NCBI RefSeq assembly: GCF_921293095.1
Contig: NW_025791658.1
Span: forward strand, 2,852,001 to 2,916,000
Length of the DNA stretch: 64,000 nt
Direction: 5' to 3'
Source: Ischnura elegans
Taxonomy: Eukaryota; Arthropoda; Insecta; Odonata; Coenagrionidae
A model generated the notes under the pieces. The model was not told where the DNA came from and ran no database searches. It was given only the letters and a program-made list of their open reading frames with translations. Below, piece by piece: positions 1-10,080 of the stretch. Each line of letters starts with the position of its first letter. Position 1 is the first letter of the stretch. A program made the position numbers and the translations under genes.

Positions 1-384
1 AATCAATATGTAGATTTGAGGCGAGTCCGGGAAAGATCGAGAAGGAAGCAGGAATGAAATCTTAAGAAATACGTGACAACTGGTCCTCTCTTTCTTTCTA
101 TCTCGCAACTGCCTATCTTTTTATATCTTCGAATGATTTGTTGTTATTGGGACGTCGAGAAGATGGCGGCCGACTGGAAATTTTTCCCGCCTTTCTCGTG
201 TGAGTTATTTATCCGTTGCCGTGACGACGTGGGTGTCTGCGGACCAAAACCGTTCCCTGGGAAAAGTTTTTTTTTCCTTCTTTCCTCTTCAACTTCAGCC
301 ATATTGCCGTCGCGTTTGATTTGTCTTCAAAAGCAAGTTCATGAGTGAATACCCTTTTACTAGCCTCCTTTACCTGTATTAACA
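1..384. other. Unassigned flank, no gene seen
   Basis: I recognise no gene or repeat here. The short open frames have low-complexity translations unlike any family I know. One visible motif is AGATGGCGGCC near 161, which resembles a YY1/Pho-type site. Confidence 0.4.
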
Positions 385-399
385 ATGCGGAAATATTAT

Positions 400-770
400 T
401 TTTTCTGCGAATATTATTACTTATTACATATATGTGGGAAGATAAGCCGAACGATTGAGACAAGGCTGAAAGAACACCGAAGATTCTTCAGATTAGCGCA
501 ACCAGAAAAGTCGGCCGTGGCGGATCGTAGAATTAACGAAGACCATGCTATTATATGGGGAGATACTAAAATTCTTTGCCACGCACAACGTTACTGGGAC
601 CGCGTAATCAAGGAAGCCATCGAGATCCGCCTCAATCCAAAACATTTCCATCGGGACACCGACTTTCATCTTAGCAATACATGGAGACCTGTTATCAGCT
701 ATATGAAAAACATAAGGGTTGAACGTCAAGAATTTCAAAAGACCTACAGCCAATCGGACGACACCTGAGC
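400..770 (+). pseudogene. Penelope-like element, GIY-YIG domain C-terminal remnant
   Basis: The plus-strand frame ending at 768 reads as the end of a Penelope-like retroelement protein. It has a GK(I/T)SRTIETRLKEH-type GIY-YIG core, then QPEKSAVA, YWDRVIKEAIEIRLNP and a degenerate HRD...LSNTWRPV tail. These motifs occur in this order in PLE endonuclease domains. The reverse transcriptase part is absent upstream, so this is a 5'-truncated dead copy. The sequence after the stop carries a hammerhead-like motif and a tail that recurs at 50.7-51.3 kb. Family assignment is firm; the exact 5' edge is not. Confidence 0.8.
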
Positions 771-835
771 CGCATTGTTGTCCTCGGTAAACGGTCGATC
801 CAGTTCAGTGTGAAATTGGACTTTCATGAAGTAAC

Positions 836-980
836 ACGGCCTTGAAGATAGGAGACAAGTCATCTACCGAAACGTCAGCTTATACGAAAGAATTAACCTG
901 GCTGACAACCCGGGAAGAATTCATCGATAATTTTTTCTGTTTTTCCTTCAAGGTTTTTTTTCTGTGGTACTGTTGAGATA
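836..980 (+). repeat. PLE 3' tail with hammerhead-like motif
   Basis: Directly after the GIY-YIG remnant lies CTTGAAGA, a short spacer with complementary GATAG/CTA parts, then CCGAAACGTC, followed by a tail (tatacgaaagaattaacc) that reappears in three units at 50.74-51.27 kb. The stretch 915-980 is repeated at 1394-1462, so the tail is itself partly duplicated, as is common for PLE pseudo-LTRs. Confidence 0.55.
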
Positions 981-1282
981 TGGTTGGAAGGAAATTACTT
1001 AGCTTTTCTACAAAAACACACACTTTATTGCCGACTAGTTTCGGTTACACTGTACCATCTTCAAGACTAGTGATACACATAAGAATTTGCCGGTATATAT
1101 ACTCTGTGGTCGGGTGATACTCCCTCCAATCCTTTTCCCCTCCAATCACCCGACCACAGAGTATATATACCGGCAAATTCTTATGTGTATCACTCGTCTT
1201 GAGAATGGTACAGTGTAACCGAAACTAGTCGGCAATAAAGTGTGTGTTTTTGTAGAAAAGCTAAGTAATTTCCTTCCAACCA
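980..1282. repeat. Large near-perfect palindrome (about 139-bp arms)
   Basis: The left arm 980-1118 and right arm 1145-1282 are reverse complements with only a few differences, around a 26-bp pyrimidine-rich spacer. Each arm carries CCGAAACTAGTCGGC and a TATATA box-like stretch. The arms lie between two copies of the PLE tail sequence, which suggests an inverted PLE terminal dimer. Expression was not assessed. Confidence 0.85.
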
Positions 1283-1570
1283 TAAAATGGAATTCTACAA
1301 AGTAAAGGCCTCAACAATTCAGTGCATACTGTTGAGATATTCATGACAAACTAGAGCTTGCACTAAAAAATTTTCGGGATTGGAGTTTTTGAGAAGAATT
1401 CATCAATTATTTTTTCTGTTTTTTCTTTAAAGGTTTTTTTTGTGGTACAGTTGAGATGTTCACGATTTTTCTTTTTTTCTGAAGGATTAACAATAAGGCC
1501 AGTATTTGCTGAATTTGAAGGGCATATTGAATTTTTCCTTAAAATTTAAGGTAACCCTTTAAAGACAAAT
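1283..1570. repeat. Second copy of PLE tail plus AT-rich sequence
   Basis: Positions 1394-1462 repeat 915-980 (GAAGAATTCATC, TTTTTTCTGTTTT and GTGGTAC...GTTGAGAT are shared). The rest is AT-rich without recognisable features. Confidence 0.6.
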
Positions 1571-1884
1571 AAAAATTACCAAATGATTTTTATTATTGTT
1601 TTGCATATCCATTTCATTTTACAGCTAATCAAGAGATATTATGAATGAAAACCCGAAAAAAATTTTAATGCGGTTTCAAGTATATTCCCAAATGGGAACA
1701 AGACACAAAATTTTGCCATCGCTTGGGAAATAAATGTACACTTGACCAAAAAACTAAGTTTAACAAAGTAATATAAATATTGATATTTTGAATAAAAGAG
1801 CACTTGTGGCCGGAGAGCGAGTTTAACAATGTAATATATATTGATCTCTTAAGAAAATTAATATTTTTTATTAAATTTAAGTAT

Positions 1885-2053
1885 ACCGGGACTAGCCACG
1901 GTGATAACTTTACGGGAGTCACCCGCAATGCACAATTGTGCGAAAAATCCACAGAGAAAAAATCATTCGCCTTGACCGGGATTCGAACCCGGATCCCTCG
2001 ATTTCCGGCCGAGTGCTTTAGCCAGTTAAGCTACCGAGGCGTCATTCTTCCCT
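1885..2053 (-). repeat. tRNA-derived SINE, minus copy of a divergent pair
   Basis: Read on the minus strand, the element starts with a tRNA-like head containing an A box (TAGCTTAACTGG) and a B box (GGTTCGAATCC), then a body with CTCTGTGGAT and TGCATTGCGGGTGA, ending at CTAGTCCCGGTATAC. The cloverleaf is imperfect: one acceptor mismatch and position 33 is C rather than U. I therefore call it SINE-type rather than a working tRNA gene. Confidence 0.75.
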
Positions 2054-2109
2054 GGTGAGATGAGTAAGAAAACAAAACACATAGAGGTGTATAAACATAA
2101 AATTTCCAC

Positions 2110-2225
2110 AGGGAAGAATGACGCCTCGGTAGCTTAACTGGCTAAAGCACTCGGCCGGAAATCGAGGGATCCGGGTTCGAATCCCGGTCAAGGCGAATGA
2201 TTTTTTCTCTGTGGATTTTTCGCAT
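2110..2225 (+). repeat. tRNA-derived SINE, plus copy of a divergent pair
   Basis: This is almost the exact reverse complement of 1940-2053, starting at CAGGGAAGAATGACG and carrying the same A box, an anticodon-like loop CCGGAAA and the B box. It stops soon after CTCTGTGGAT, so it is shorter than its partner. The two heads face each other across a 56-bp spacer. Confidence 0.75.
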
Positions 2226-2239
2226 AATATTTTTTATGC

Positions 2240-2665
2240 CACGATTAGATTACGATTTTCCGAGCGATCATTCTAACGATATTTGGCCGAACCAGCCGTG
2301 TGAATGCATGCCCTGACAATACTTACTGTAGTTCCGAACGTTGCCACTTTACGATGGTTAGGCGCTGGGAGACCGGAAACGGAAGCGACAAGAGAAAGAC
2401 GAAAAGTTCATGAAGCTCCCTTCCCTCTATTTTTTATTCACGGATTTGTCCTTTGACAGGAAGAATATGGGCGGAAGAAAAACTATTCGTTGAAAACACG
2501 TTGAATACAGCAATATCTTGACCCTGCATGCCTCAACAGCCTTGCTTAGCGTCAATTTCTCGTTCACTTTAGATGTCAGCACTAGAGGGCAGCACAGGTT
2601 TCAACCATCGTCGTGTGAATGCACGATAGTTCCAACGATTGTAGGAACAATCGTAAAACGAACGA
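2240..2665. mobile_element. Possible short DNA element with imperfect inverted ends
   Basis: The left end contains TTACGATTTTCC, CTAACGAT and GTGTGAATGCATG. The right end, read as reverse complement, contains TTACGATTGTTCC, CAATCGTT and GTGCATTCACACG. The inverted similarity is clear but imperfect, and no target duplication could be fixed. There is no coding capacity. Confidence 0.4.
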
Positions 2666-2985
2666 GGCATTACTGGAGAGCGAGTTTGACAATGTAATAT
2701 ATATTGTTATACTAACTTATCAACTGGTATTTATCATTTTTTTGCATATTCCATTTATTTAACAACTATTTAAGAGATATTATGATGGAAAACCTGAACT
2801 GAAATCTTTAATTGCGTTTTCAATCGTGTTCGCAATTCGGAACACGCCACAAAATCGTGCAATTGCACTAAATATAAATATAAACTTGGCCAAAAAACTG
2901 AGTTCAACAATGTAATAAAGATATTGATCTTTTGAATTGATGACCATTTGTTTCTGGAAAGCGAGTACAGGGAAAATAACGAATA

Positions 2986-4010
2986 AACCGAATGCTCACT
3001 ACACAGGTGAAGAAAATAACCGATTTTGGAAAGGTATTATTAATGACCAATGTAGTCTATACAGACAATACCATTGACTTGGGCACCCTTTAAAATCCTT
3101 AGATCGACACCTTTGTTGGCATTCTATTCTTTTTGTCACCCTTATGGTCTTGACTGTGACCTTACTGGGTCAACGGTTGAATTTTCGTGAATAAAAGTGT
3201 TATTCTCGGTTTTCTCTTGTCCGAAAACCTAAGAATTGACATCTTGGTCAATGTAATTCAGGCTTTTTTCTGTGTCAATTTTTTAAAAATTGAAACCCCA
3301 TAAGGCAAATTCCGATTTTGGCGTGGGGTGGCGCGCGCTCACTCCTCGGGCTAAAATCTCGGGAACCACTGGTGACAATTGGGATATATTTTAGGTACAG
3401 CATGTCAAATGTCCAATGTTTCGTTGGATACAACAGAAAATCAGCTGAAAAATACCAGCGCCTACTTATAGCCATTCATATCCGGAAAAAAGCCAAAAAT
3501 TCCAAAATTTCTCAACTTTGAGTGCGATGCGGCAAGTTTTCCCGTTATACAATTGAAATAATATTTTACGGGATGTGTTTTTACGCCAGGTGACATGAAA
3601 TTAGAGGGCGTTCCGAAGTAAATTCGAAAAAAAAGGATCACCCTACTGTACTCGAATGTGTTTCCTTTTTTTACTAGTCCTGAAGTTTTACCACTAGTCC
3701 TTTCGTTACTGAAGTTTTTTTACAAGTCCTTTGATGTTCGAATGGAAGGGATTACGCTACCAAATCTCATGTTTGATTTATAATGCAATGGGTGTAAGAA
3801 AGGCTCTCACCAAATTTTACCATTGAGCTCCTAATAATTTCGCCCTTAGAGCAGTTTAAAGTTTCAACTTGAATTTCGCGCCAAAAACGTATTTCTCGGG
3901 CGACGTCATATTGAGGACGTGTGAGCCTCATGATATCTGCATTGCCTGCATAAGGAGTGCATACATGTAATGCAAAAGGGTATCTATAGAGTGGAAATAA
4001 TATGGAGGAT
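2986..4010. other. Unassigned stretch
   Basis: I see no convincing gene. Short open frames at 3275-3521 lie on both strands of the same segment and have no recognisable domain. A small local repeat of TAGTCCT(gaag/ttcg) phrases occurs at 3674-3732. Confidence 0.4.
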
Positions 4011-4011
4011 T

Positions 4012-4933
4012 CTAAATATCCTCATCATCATCACTGTTCAACAATCCTAGGATTGGTTTGACGCAGCTCTCCACTCAGCTCTCCTATCAGCTAATCTTTT
4101 CACACCTACGTATTTCTTCTCTTTCACATCTCTCTTTACTTGTATATTTTGTTCGGAGTCTTCCTTTTCCATTCTTGCCTTCCACTTGTCCTTCGACGAT
4201 TGTCTTCATCAGGCCATCATGTCTCAAGATGTGGCCTATAAGGTTGTACGGTCTTCTTATCAAGGTTTTCATGAGGCTTCTCTTCTCTCCTACCCTTCTT
4301 AGGACTTCCTCGTTACTAACTCGGTCGATCCATTTGATTTTCATCATTCTTCTGTAGCACCACATTTCAAAGGCCTCTATCCTTGCTTTCTCCGCTGCGG
4401 TCATTGTCCATGCCTCACTTCCGTATAGGAGCATACTCCAGATGTAGGTTTTTATAAATTGTTTCTTTACTTCCATATTTAAGTTTCCCGCTGTAAGCAG
4501 GTCTCTCTTTTGGTGGAATGCTCTCTTCGCCTGGGCTATTCTGCTGATAATTTCTTTCTTGCTTCTCCCGTCACTAGTTATCTTGCTTCCCAAATAACAG
4601 AATTCATCCACCTCTATCAGTTTTTGCCTCCCTATTTTAATGTTGGTCTTGACTTCTTTTCTTCTACTGCATACTAAGATCTTGGTATTCTTCGTGCTTA
4701 TTTTCAGTTGATATCTACTCATGACCCTACCCATATAAACCAGAATATTTTTCAAATCCTTCTCTGTTTCCGCTATAACGGCTATGTCATCGGCAAATCT
4801 TAGCATGCTAATTTTTTCTCCATGGATATTCACTCCCAATTCCTTTTCTTTGATTTCATTAATGGCTTTTTCAATGTAAACGTTGAAAATTACGGGTGAC
4901 AATGTACAGCCTTGTCGCACTCCTAAATATCCT
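4012..4933 (-). mobile_element. 5'-truncated non-LTR retrotransposon with 11-bp target duplication
   Basis: The element is flanked by direct repeats CTAAATATCCT at 4012-4022 and 4923-4933. On the minus strand the 3' end is a short ATG-type microsatellite (CATCATCATCA on plus, from 4023). The 5' end starts inside the reverse transcriptase at the VRQGCTLSP motif, so the copy is heavily 5' truncated. Truncation, simple-sequence tail and variable-length target duplication are classic target-primed reverse transcription marks. Confidence 0.85.
4087..4920 (-). CDS. Reverse transcriptase fragment of a non-LTR retrotransposon
   Basis: A 277-residue open frame begins at the conserved RQGCTLSPVIFNVY turn, followed at residues 40-45 by RFADDIAV, the catalytic Asp-Asp box of the palm. 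Then come the YLGSKITSDG thumb motif and a C-terminal region with YGSEAWTM and W.YRRMMKIKW..R..NEEVL, typical of LINEs of the RTE/Proto2/CR1-like kind. The fingers and the endonuclease are missing because of 5' truncation. The frame is intact for this length, suggesting a fairly young insertion. Its last 20 or so residues run out of the usual C-terminus, probably after a small frameshift. Not a host gene. Confidence 0.85.
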   Translation of the reverse strand: MRQGCTLSPVIFNVYIEKAINEIKEKELGVNIHGEKISMLRFADDIAVIAETEKDLKNILVYMGRVMSRYQLKISTKNTKILVCSRRKEVKTNIKIGRQKLIEVDEFCYLGSKITSDGRSKKEIISRIAQAKRAFHQKRDLLTAGNLNMEVKKQFIKTYIWSMLLYGSEAWTMTAAEKARIEAFEMWCYRRMMKIKWIDRVSNEEVLRRVGEKRSLMKTLIRRPYNLIGHILRHDGLMKTIVEGQVEGKNGKGRLRTKYTSKERCEREEIRRCEKIS

Positions 4934-6062
4934 ATAAACTAAAATAAAATCAATATTTTCTATCAATGTCCCCACTGTCCTTAAATCACTATAATCCTGC
5001 GAATAGGTCTACTTATTGTTGATTTATCGATAATTTTTTCAATAAACTGTCTGGAAACTCTTATTTTATGTCCGTATGTATCCGCTTCTTTTTTATTCCG
5101 TTGGAGTCCAGAATAATTGTTATGTGACTGTAAAAATTAATATATTTATTGTTTTGTGCAATATTTCTTTCTATAGACTCCGCTCTTGACCATAGAACAC
5201 CGTAATCTTACGATGCTTATTAATAGATACTTTTTTTAAATGAATTGCCCTGGAGCTCTTTAGTAAAATCGTACGTATTCACTTTTTTTTGTTTCCCGTT
5301 GGAGTCCAACACAATCGTTATGTGACTGTAACATTAATATTTTTATTATTTTATGCAATATTTTTTCTAAAGACGCCGATATTGACAATAGAACACCGTA
5401 ATCTTACGATGTATTCATCTCGCTGCTTGTTTATCTCTACTTTATTTCAATAAACTGTTTTGGAGCTATTTATAATCGGTTCATTTTATCTCTGCGGGTG
5501 AGCTGGTGTGGCCAAAGCAAGTGGAGTTAAGGGGATGGAAAGTTTCTCGACATGTGACTTTGCCTTTGCCAATCAGCAAACAGTAGGCGTGGCCTCAGTC
5601 AGTCGCTCTCAGACCTCCGCCGAGTGAACTTCGTGAATCTGCTCGTGGAGCAGTGTTGCCAAACCTCACGCGTTCTCCTTGTATGCGACAAATTTTGCCT
5701 TCCGCCAACGGCACCTCATTCAGCGCGGTAGCTGACAATGTCATGGGCTTCTGTGAAAGGATTATCCCCAATGCCTTCCAAATGAGTAGGTATATTGTCT
5801 CGGCGCCGGGGCCAAAAAAACAGAGGCCACCTATGACTCACACGTTTTCAGTAACAAAGTAGGAGGGCTACGTACATTTGGCAGCATTATGTTCGATCCT
5901 TCTCTCTCTCTCGGTGCTACCCCTCCCCCATCAGCGAAGTCATCCGAGAGTGTCCGGACTCTCACGAAAGCTCACCCGCAAGCATAACGTGAATAGACTA
6001 TAGTCAGTTCCGTATGTTTTCACTACTTTTTTGTTTTCCGTTCGAGTCCACTTATGCACCAT
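4934..6062. repeat. Tandem repeat of about 192 bp, split by an insertion
   Basis: CGTTGGAGTCCA followed by GTTATGTGACTGTAA occurs at about 5100 and 5292, and a third partial unit (CCGTTCGAGTCCA) occurs at about 6040. Each unit includes TTTATT...TTATGCAATATT and GAACACCGTAATCTTACGATG. The block 5493-5980 separates the second and third units. Confidence 0.65.
5493..5980. mobile_element. Insertion with 12-bp terminal inverted repeats
   Basis: TGCGGGTGAGCT at 5493-5504 and AGCTCACCCGCA at 5969-5980 are exact reverse complements bounding 488 bp that interrupt the 192-bp tandem array. The inside is GC-richer than its surroundings and includes a pyrimidine run. No transposase is visible, so it would be non-autonomous if mobile. 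Confidence 0.5.
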
Positions 6063-6420
6063 GCCCTCGCCTAAGGTGAGTATAAACGGCGATGGATAAT
6101 CCTTCATTTCGCCCACGGTGATCGTCGATAGCTGAAGTCTCCTTCTACTTGGTAGTGAAGGCTATTTGGGTGCTCCACCGGGTGGTCTTTCTCGTTCAAG
6201 TTCATAGTTCAAAATTTGTTTTATTCACGAGCAACTTAACAATTACATAAAATTTGAAGTATTAACATAACAACAGCTCATGAAGCTGGTATAGGCTTGT
6301 GTCTCTTTGGCGTTACTGGGGATTTGTCACTGGTACGGGAGTGGTGTTGGCCCGGCATTTGCCCTAAGGAGGTGGGAAACCCGTAAAACCACCGTCAGGC
6401 CACCACGGTTCAAATGAAAC
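6063..6420. other. Unassigned repeat-like stretch
   Basis: This segment contains GGCCCGGCATTTGCCC and GGGAAACCCGTAAAACC near 6345-6405, phrases reminiscent of dispersed insect repeats, but I cannot assign a family. No coding sequence is seen. Confidence 0.3.
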
Positions 6421-6421
6421 A

Positions 6422-7053
6422 CAGTATATTCCGTTTAATGGGTCCACCGGTTACTTGGGGCAGCCGCTTAATTGGGGCAGATTTTGAAGAACAGAACCCA
6501 ATAGAGGAATATCCCAGAGTATTCTCCGCTTAATTGGGACAGCATGCCGCTGTATTGGGCCATGAGTCGGCGACATAGACTCTATACTCGCGACTAAATT
6601 AAATTTTTTTGTTTTCAGAATGCTATTTTTTTATATTTTCCCCCTTTGATTTACTCTTATTTTTCACAATTGTTCCTATTCTTGCGCTATTTTGAAAGCT
6701 CTTGTTGTTATACTATCCGAAGGAGGATAGGATTTTTCTTTAATAGGACTTAGTATAAGACATTCATTCAGCGTCGCCCCAGGCTGTGAAAAATATTTTT
6801 AACCAAATTGTTATGATTCTTAAAAATGAAAATGAATTACCTTAACTCGCTGATTTATTAATCAAATCAATAGTTTAATAAACCTATTTTATTGATCAAA
6901 TTAATAGTTTAATAAACCTATGTTGAATTATAAACATTATTTAGTCTTTTTTCAATCATTTCAACGTTTGTTTATGCCCATATACAGGGTAGTTCGCCTA
7001 ATTGGGGCAAAGTGCACAAGTCCCGATATGTCCCAATTAACCGGATTCTACTG
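6422..7053. mobile_element. Tigger/pogo-like non-autonomous DNA element
   Basis: The right end, read inward, is CAGTAGAATCCGGTTAATTGGGACA-like and the left end is CAGTATATTCCGTTTAATGGG. Both continue into repeated TAATTGGGGCA/TAATTGGGACA phrases. Such CAG...TTAATTGGGAC termini are characteristic of pogo/Tigger elements, which use TA targets; TATA follows the right end but the left flank is not a clean TA. The interior is AT-rich with no transposase frame. It also has a local direct repeat of ATTGATCAAATTAATAG type near 6855-6915. Confidence 0.6.
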
Positions 7054-7149
7054 TATATATAATAAACTCAACGCAATGGTCACCAACGTGCCAAGGTAGA
7101 TTACGGTGGTGACGAAAGCGTTCGTGTTATATATAGCGGTGCTGGGATA

Positions 7150-7400
7150 TCAGGTACCCTCTGATTGGTCCTTGTTGTAAACCAATCGGATTCTATTAAA
7201 CACGGGTTTCCAGACGTTACTGAGGGAGTAACCACCATCCCTATTGAAGGGATGATCTTCACATCCTCCCAAAGAATACAGAGATACGAGTCTTTCTCGA
7301 GAGAAGAAATGTTGGGAAAAGATTACGAAGGAGGCCATAGAGATCCGAATAAAGGACAAGAACTTGGACTTGGGGTAGGACTCGTGGCCCGAAACGTCGG
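7150..7400. pseudogene. Two oppositely oriented PLE C-terminal fragments
   Basis: On the minus strand, 7245 down to 7185 encodes HPFNRDGGYSLSNVWKPVFN, the terminal motif of PLE proteins. On the plus strand, 7303-7350 encodes WEKITKEAIEIRIK, the helix that normally precedes it. In an intact element both lie on one strand in the order KEAIEIR then NRDGG, so this locus is an inverted rearrangement. A CGAAACGTCGG hammerhead-like 3' half follows at 7391. Confidence 0.7.
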
Positions 7401-7499
7401 CAGCCGTGAAGGAGATCACCCGTTGGAGCACCCGAACAGCCATCACTACCGGTGTACGCCGAGAAAGCATCAGATATCCTTTTCTCTCCTTATACTTAC

Positions 7500-8950
7500 T
7501 TCTTTTACAATAAACTTTTCACGAAGAAGGATGGATATTAATGGGGAATGGGATGATGCAATAAATAAGACAAGGATAACACTCGATTTAAATTTTAAAT
7601 ACAAATGAAGCTTGTTTATTTTCTTAATTCAATCATTAATTACATTATTTGGATATGATGTGAAAATCACGCTGTTTTCAATTAATTACAAACGACAATT
7701 AAACCATTACACCTCATATCATTGAGGTGTACACACATGGGTGATTTAGGGGTCATGCACTGACCATTTTTAACCCACTCACCTCTCACACAAACTATCC
7801 CTCTCTCCGTAATAGTTTTCTTGCATTCAACTTTACTTCAAAGTTCAGTTTCTCGAGTGAGCAATTTGTTTATACGTTGAGATAAAATCAACATACCTGA
7901 CCGCGGTAGCCAAGTGAACGACTATGCCACAACAATAAGCACCAGTCGGTTTTTGAACAATTGTTTGAGCCACAAAACGATTTTTGAGAATTTTTTTCCA
8001 GGGTGACGTCATCAAAATGGATTCCAAGATGGCGCTTAATGGAAGGTTGTAATACGAATAAATTAACAAATATAATAATATTAGAAGATATTTTGTAAAA
8101 ACTGAATTAAATTGGGCTTTATGAATAGTACCTTGAAGAAATTATCAAGTGAATTCTATTACAGACATATTTGAATATTTGCTCATCCTACAAAGGCAAT
8201 GGGATTGGAGATTTATAGTTTCAATCTAGTATTAGAAACTCCTGCATGTGATTAAGAAATGATTAATTTTGCGTTTGATTGGTCAACCAGGTGATTTTTA
8301 GTCGCAGGATAACAGATACTCCGTACGTTTCTTTCGGCAGTTTCATGGGAAATATAGGATATAATATATTTTCCCCCAAACAAAACCCTTCATAAATATA
8401 AATAAAATACCCTTAATAAAAAAATTAAAGCATACTGAGATTCATAAATAAACAAGAGTCAATTTAATTAATATCATAGCATCTTTGCACCATTTATGTC
8501 TTCGAGAGGAACCATGTTCCTTGAATTTTATTGAGTACTACAGTGAATTGTATAAAAATGATTAGAAATTCGTAACAAATATTTACATTAAAAACCACAT
8601 TCGGCGTTGGATACTTTTTCACTTAATAGTGAAAAATAAGGCGTCGAGGTAATAATCATAGCATTCTTGAATGGATAGTGATTTTCAAAAGTAATTGGCC
8701 CGTGAAATCCGTATTTGTTTTAGCGAGGTACGTTTTAAATGAGATGAGATTCAACCAAAAAATTATGAAAATTGAAAAAACATTGTAAAAATTTGGTCTT
8801 TACAAGATTTACTAATTAATTGGTTATTTTCGTGAAACGGGAAGAAAAAAGCCAAAATAGATTAGGAGGAATATATTCAGACTATAAGTCTGACACATTT
8901 TTATCGCTGAACATGCCGCTGACATTAGGGAAACACAAACTTTAAAAAAT
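7500..8950. other. AT-rich unassigned stretch
   Basis: No gene or known repeat was recognised. Short open frames have no family features. CAAGATGGCGCTTAATGG near 8027 is a lone YY1-like site. Confidence 0.4.
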
Positions 8951-9036
8951 AACTTAACTTCACGAAAATAAAATTCTCAGCTAAAGGAAAGATACTTAAA
9001 AAAACCGTCTGGTCAAAATGAAATCCAAAAACAGTG

Positions 9037-10060
9037 GGATGATTTAAAACTGAATCTGGTTCTCAGCAAAACGTTGTTTCCCTTGATTTAATCCATTACA
9101 ACCTGATGTACCCTCAAACCAACATGAAAAACTGTGTGTAAACTTTCAGCTATATTCAGGTAACATGTAAACTAGGTATTCTTTTGTGCTGTAAATTTTA
9201 ACGGCGAAATTTCTAGCTGCCACAATAATCACGATTGATTAGAAAAACTACACAATTTTAAAATGTAAAGCCTTGGAATTTAATATCTTCCAGAATCAGC
9301 TATGCGTTAATAAAGAGTTAAAATTGTAAACCCCTTAAGAGCCGTGAATTGACCCTGAAGATGTCAAAAAAACTAAAGGCAAAACGTCAGTTCATTGATT
9401 TTAAAAAATCATGTGCAAACCACCCAAGAGAGAAGTTTGTGGTGAAATAGCATAATCATGAGAGAGAAAGATTGGAAATATGGAATGACAAATACTTCAT
9501 AGCTCGTCCGGTAATCCGAAAACACCAGGATGATTTACACCTAGACCTGGTGTTTGGCGAAACGTCGAGTCTCTTCATTTGTAAATGTAAACCCCTTAAG
9601 AACCGTGCCTCGTACAACGATGGCATAACCCTGAAGAAGTCTCCGTAACTAAAGGCGAAACGTAAGATAAAAAATGATTAAAAAATCATATGGAAACCAC
9701 ACAAAGAAGAAGTTTTTTTTGTGGGGAATAACCAACCGTGAGATAGAAAGATTGGAAATATAGAATGACTAATACTTCATAGCCCGTCTGGTAAACCGAA
9801 AACACCGGGATGATTTACACCAAGACTTGGTGCACAGCGAAAGTTTACTCTCCTCATTTGTAAATGTAAAACCCTTAAGAACCGTGCCTCGTACAACGAT
9901 GGCATAAACCTGAAGAAGTCTCCGCAACTAAAGGCGAAACGTAAGTTAAAAAATTGGTTTAAAAAATCATATGGAAACCACAAAAAGAAGAAGTTTTTTT
10001 TGTGGGGAATAACCAACCGTGAGATAGAAATATAGGAAATATGGAATACATTTAATAGTG
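9037..10060 (+). repeat. Tandem array with hammerhead-like motifs (260-280-bp unit)
   Basis: The phrase CCCTTAAGA(G/A)CCGTG recurs at about 9332, 9592 and 9872. Each unit then has CTGAAGA...GG(C)(A/G)AAACGT (at 9355, 9631 and 9910) and a second motif GATGATTT, complementary ACACC/GGTGT arms, then GCGAAACGTCG (best at 9529-9567; decayed at 9810 and 9037). The array ends after a third AAGAAGTTTTTTTTGTGGGGAA phrase near 10005. The arrangement suggests tandem PLE-type terminal sequences. Confidence 0.65.
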
Positions 10061-10080
10061 TAAATTTGACGGATGGAAAA

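Larger units (their letters stand above)
1575..2985. repeat. Diverged tandem repeat broken by two insertions
   Basis: A unit of roughly 220 bp containing AAGAGATATTATGA, then GACC/GGCCAAAAAACT, AACAATGTAATA and GGAGAGCGAGT recurs at about 1600-1850 and 2670-2960. Between the copies lie the paired tRNA-like SINEs (1885-2225) and another inverted-repeat sequence (about 2240-2665). Divergence between copies is substantial, so the array is old. Confidence 0.6.

Noticed and set aside
2121..2197. Functional tRNA gene (Ser-like anticodon GGA)
   Set aside because: A and B boxes are good, but there is an acceptor mismatch, a C at position 33 and no long variable arm, and the sequence recurs as part of a longer dispersed element.
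3275..3521. Small protein-coding gene
   Set aside because: Open frames exist on both strands of the same segment and neither shows a recognisable domain.
9332..10060. CRISPR-like array
   Set aside because: Units are 260-280 bp and diverged along their whole length; this is an ordinary tandem repeat in a eukaryotic genome.
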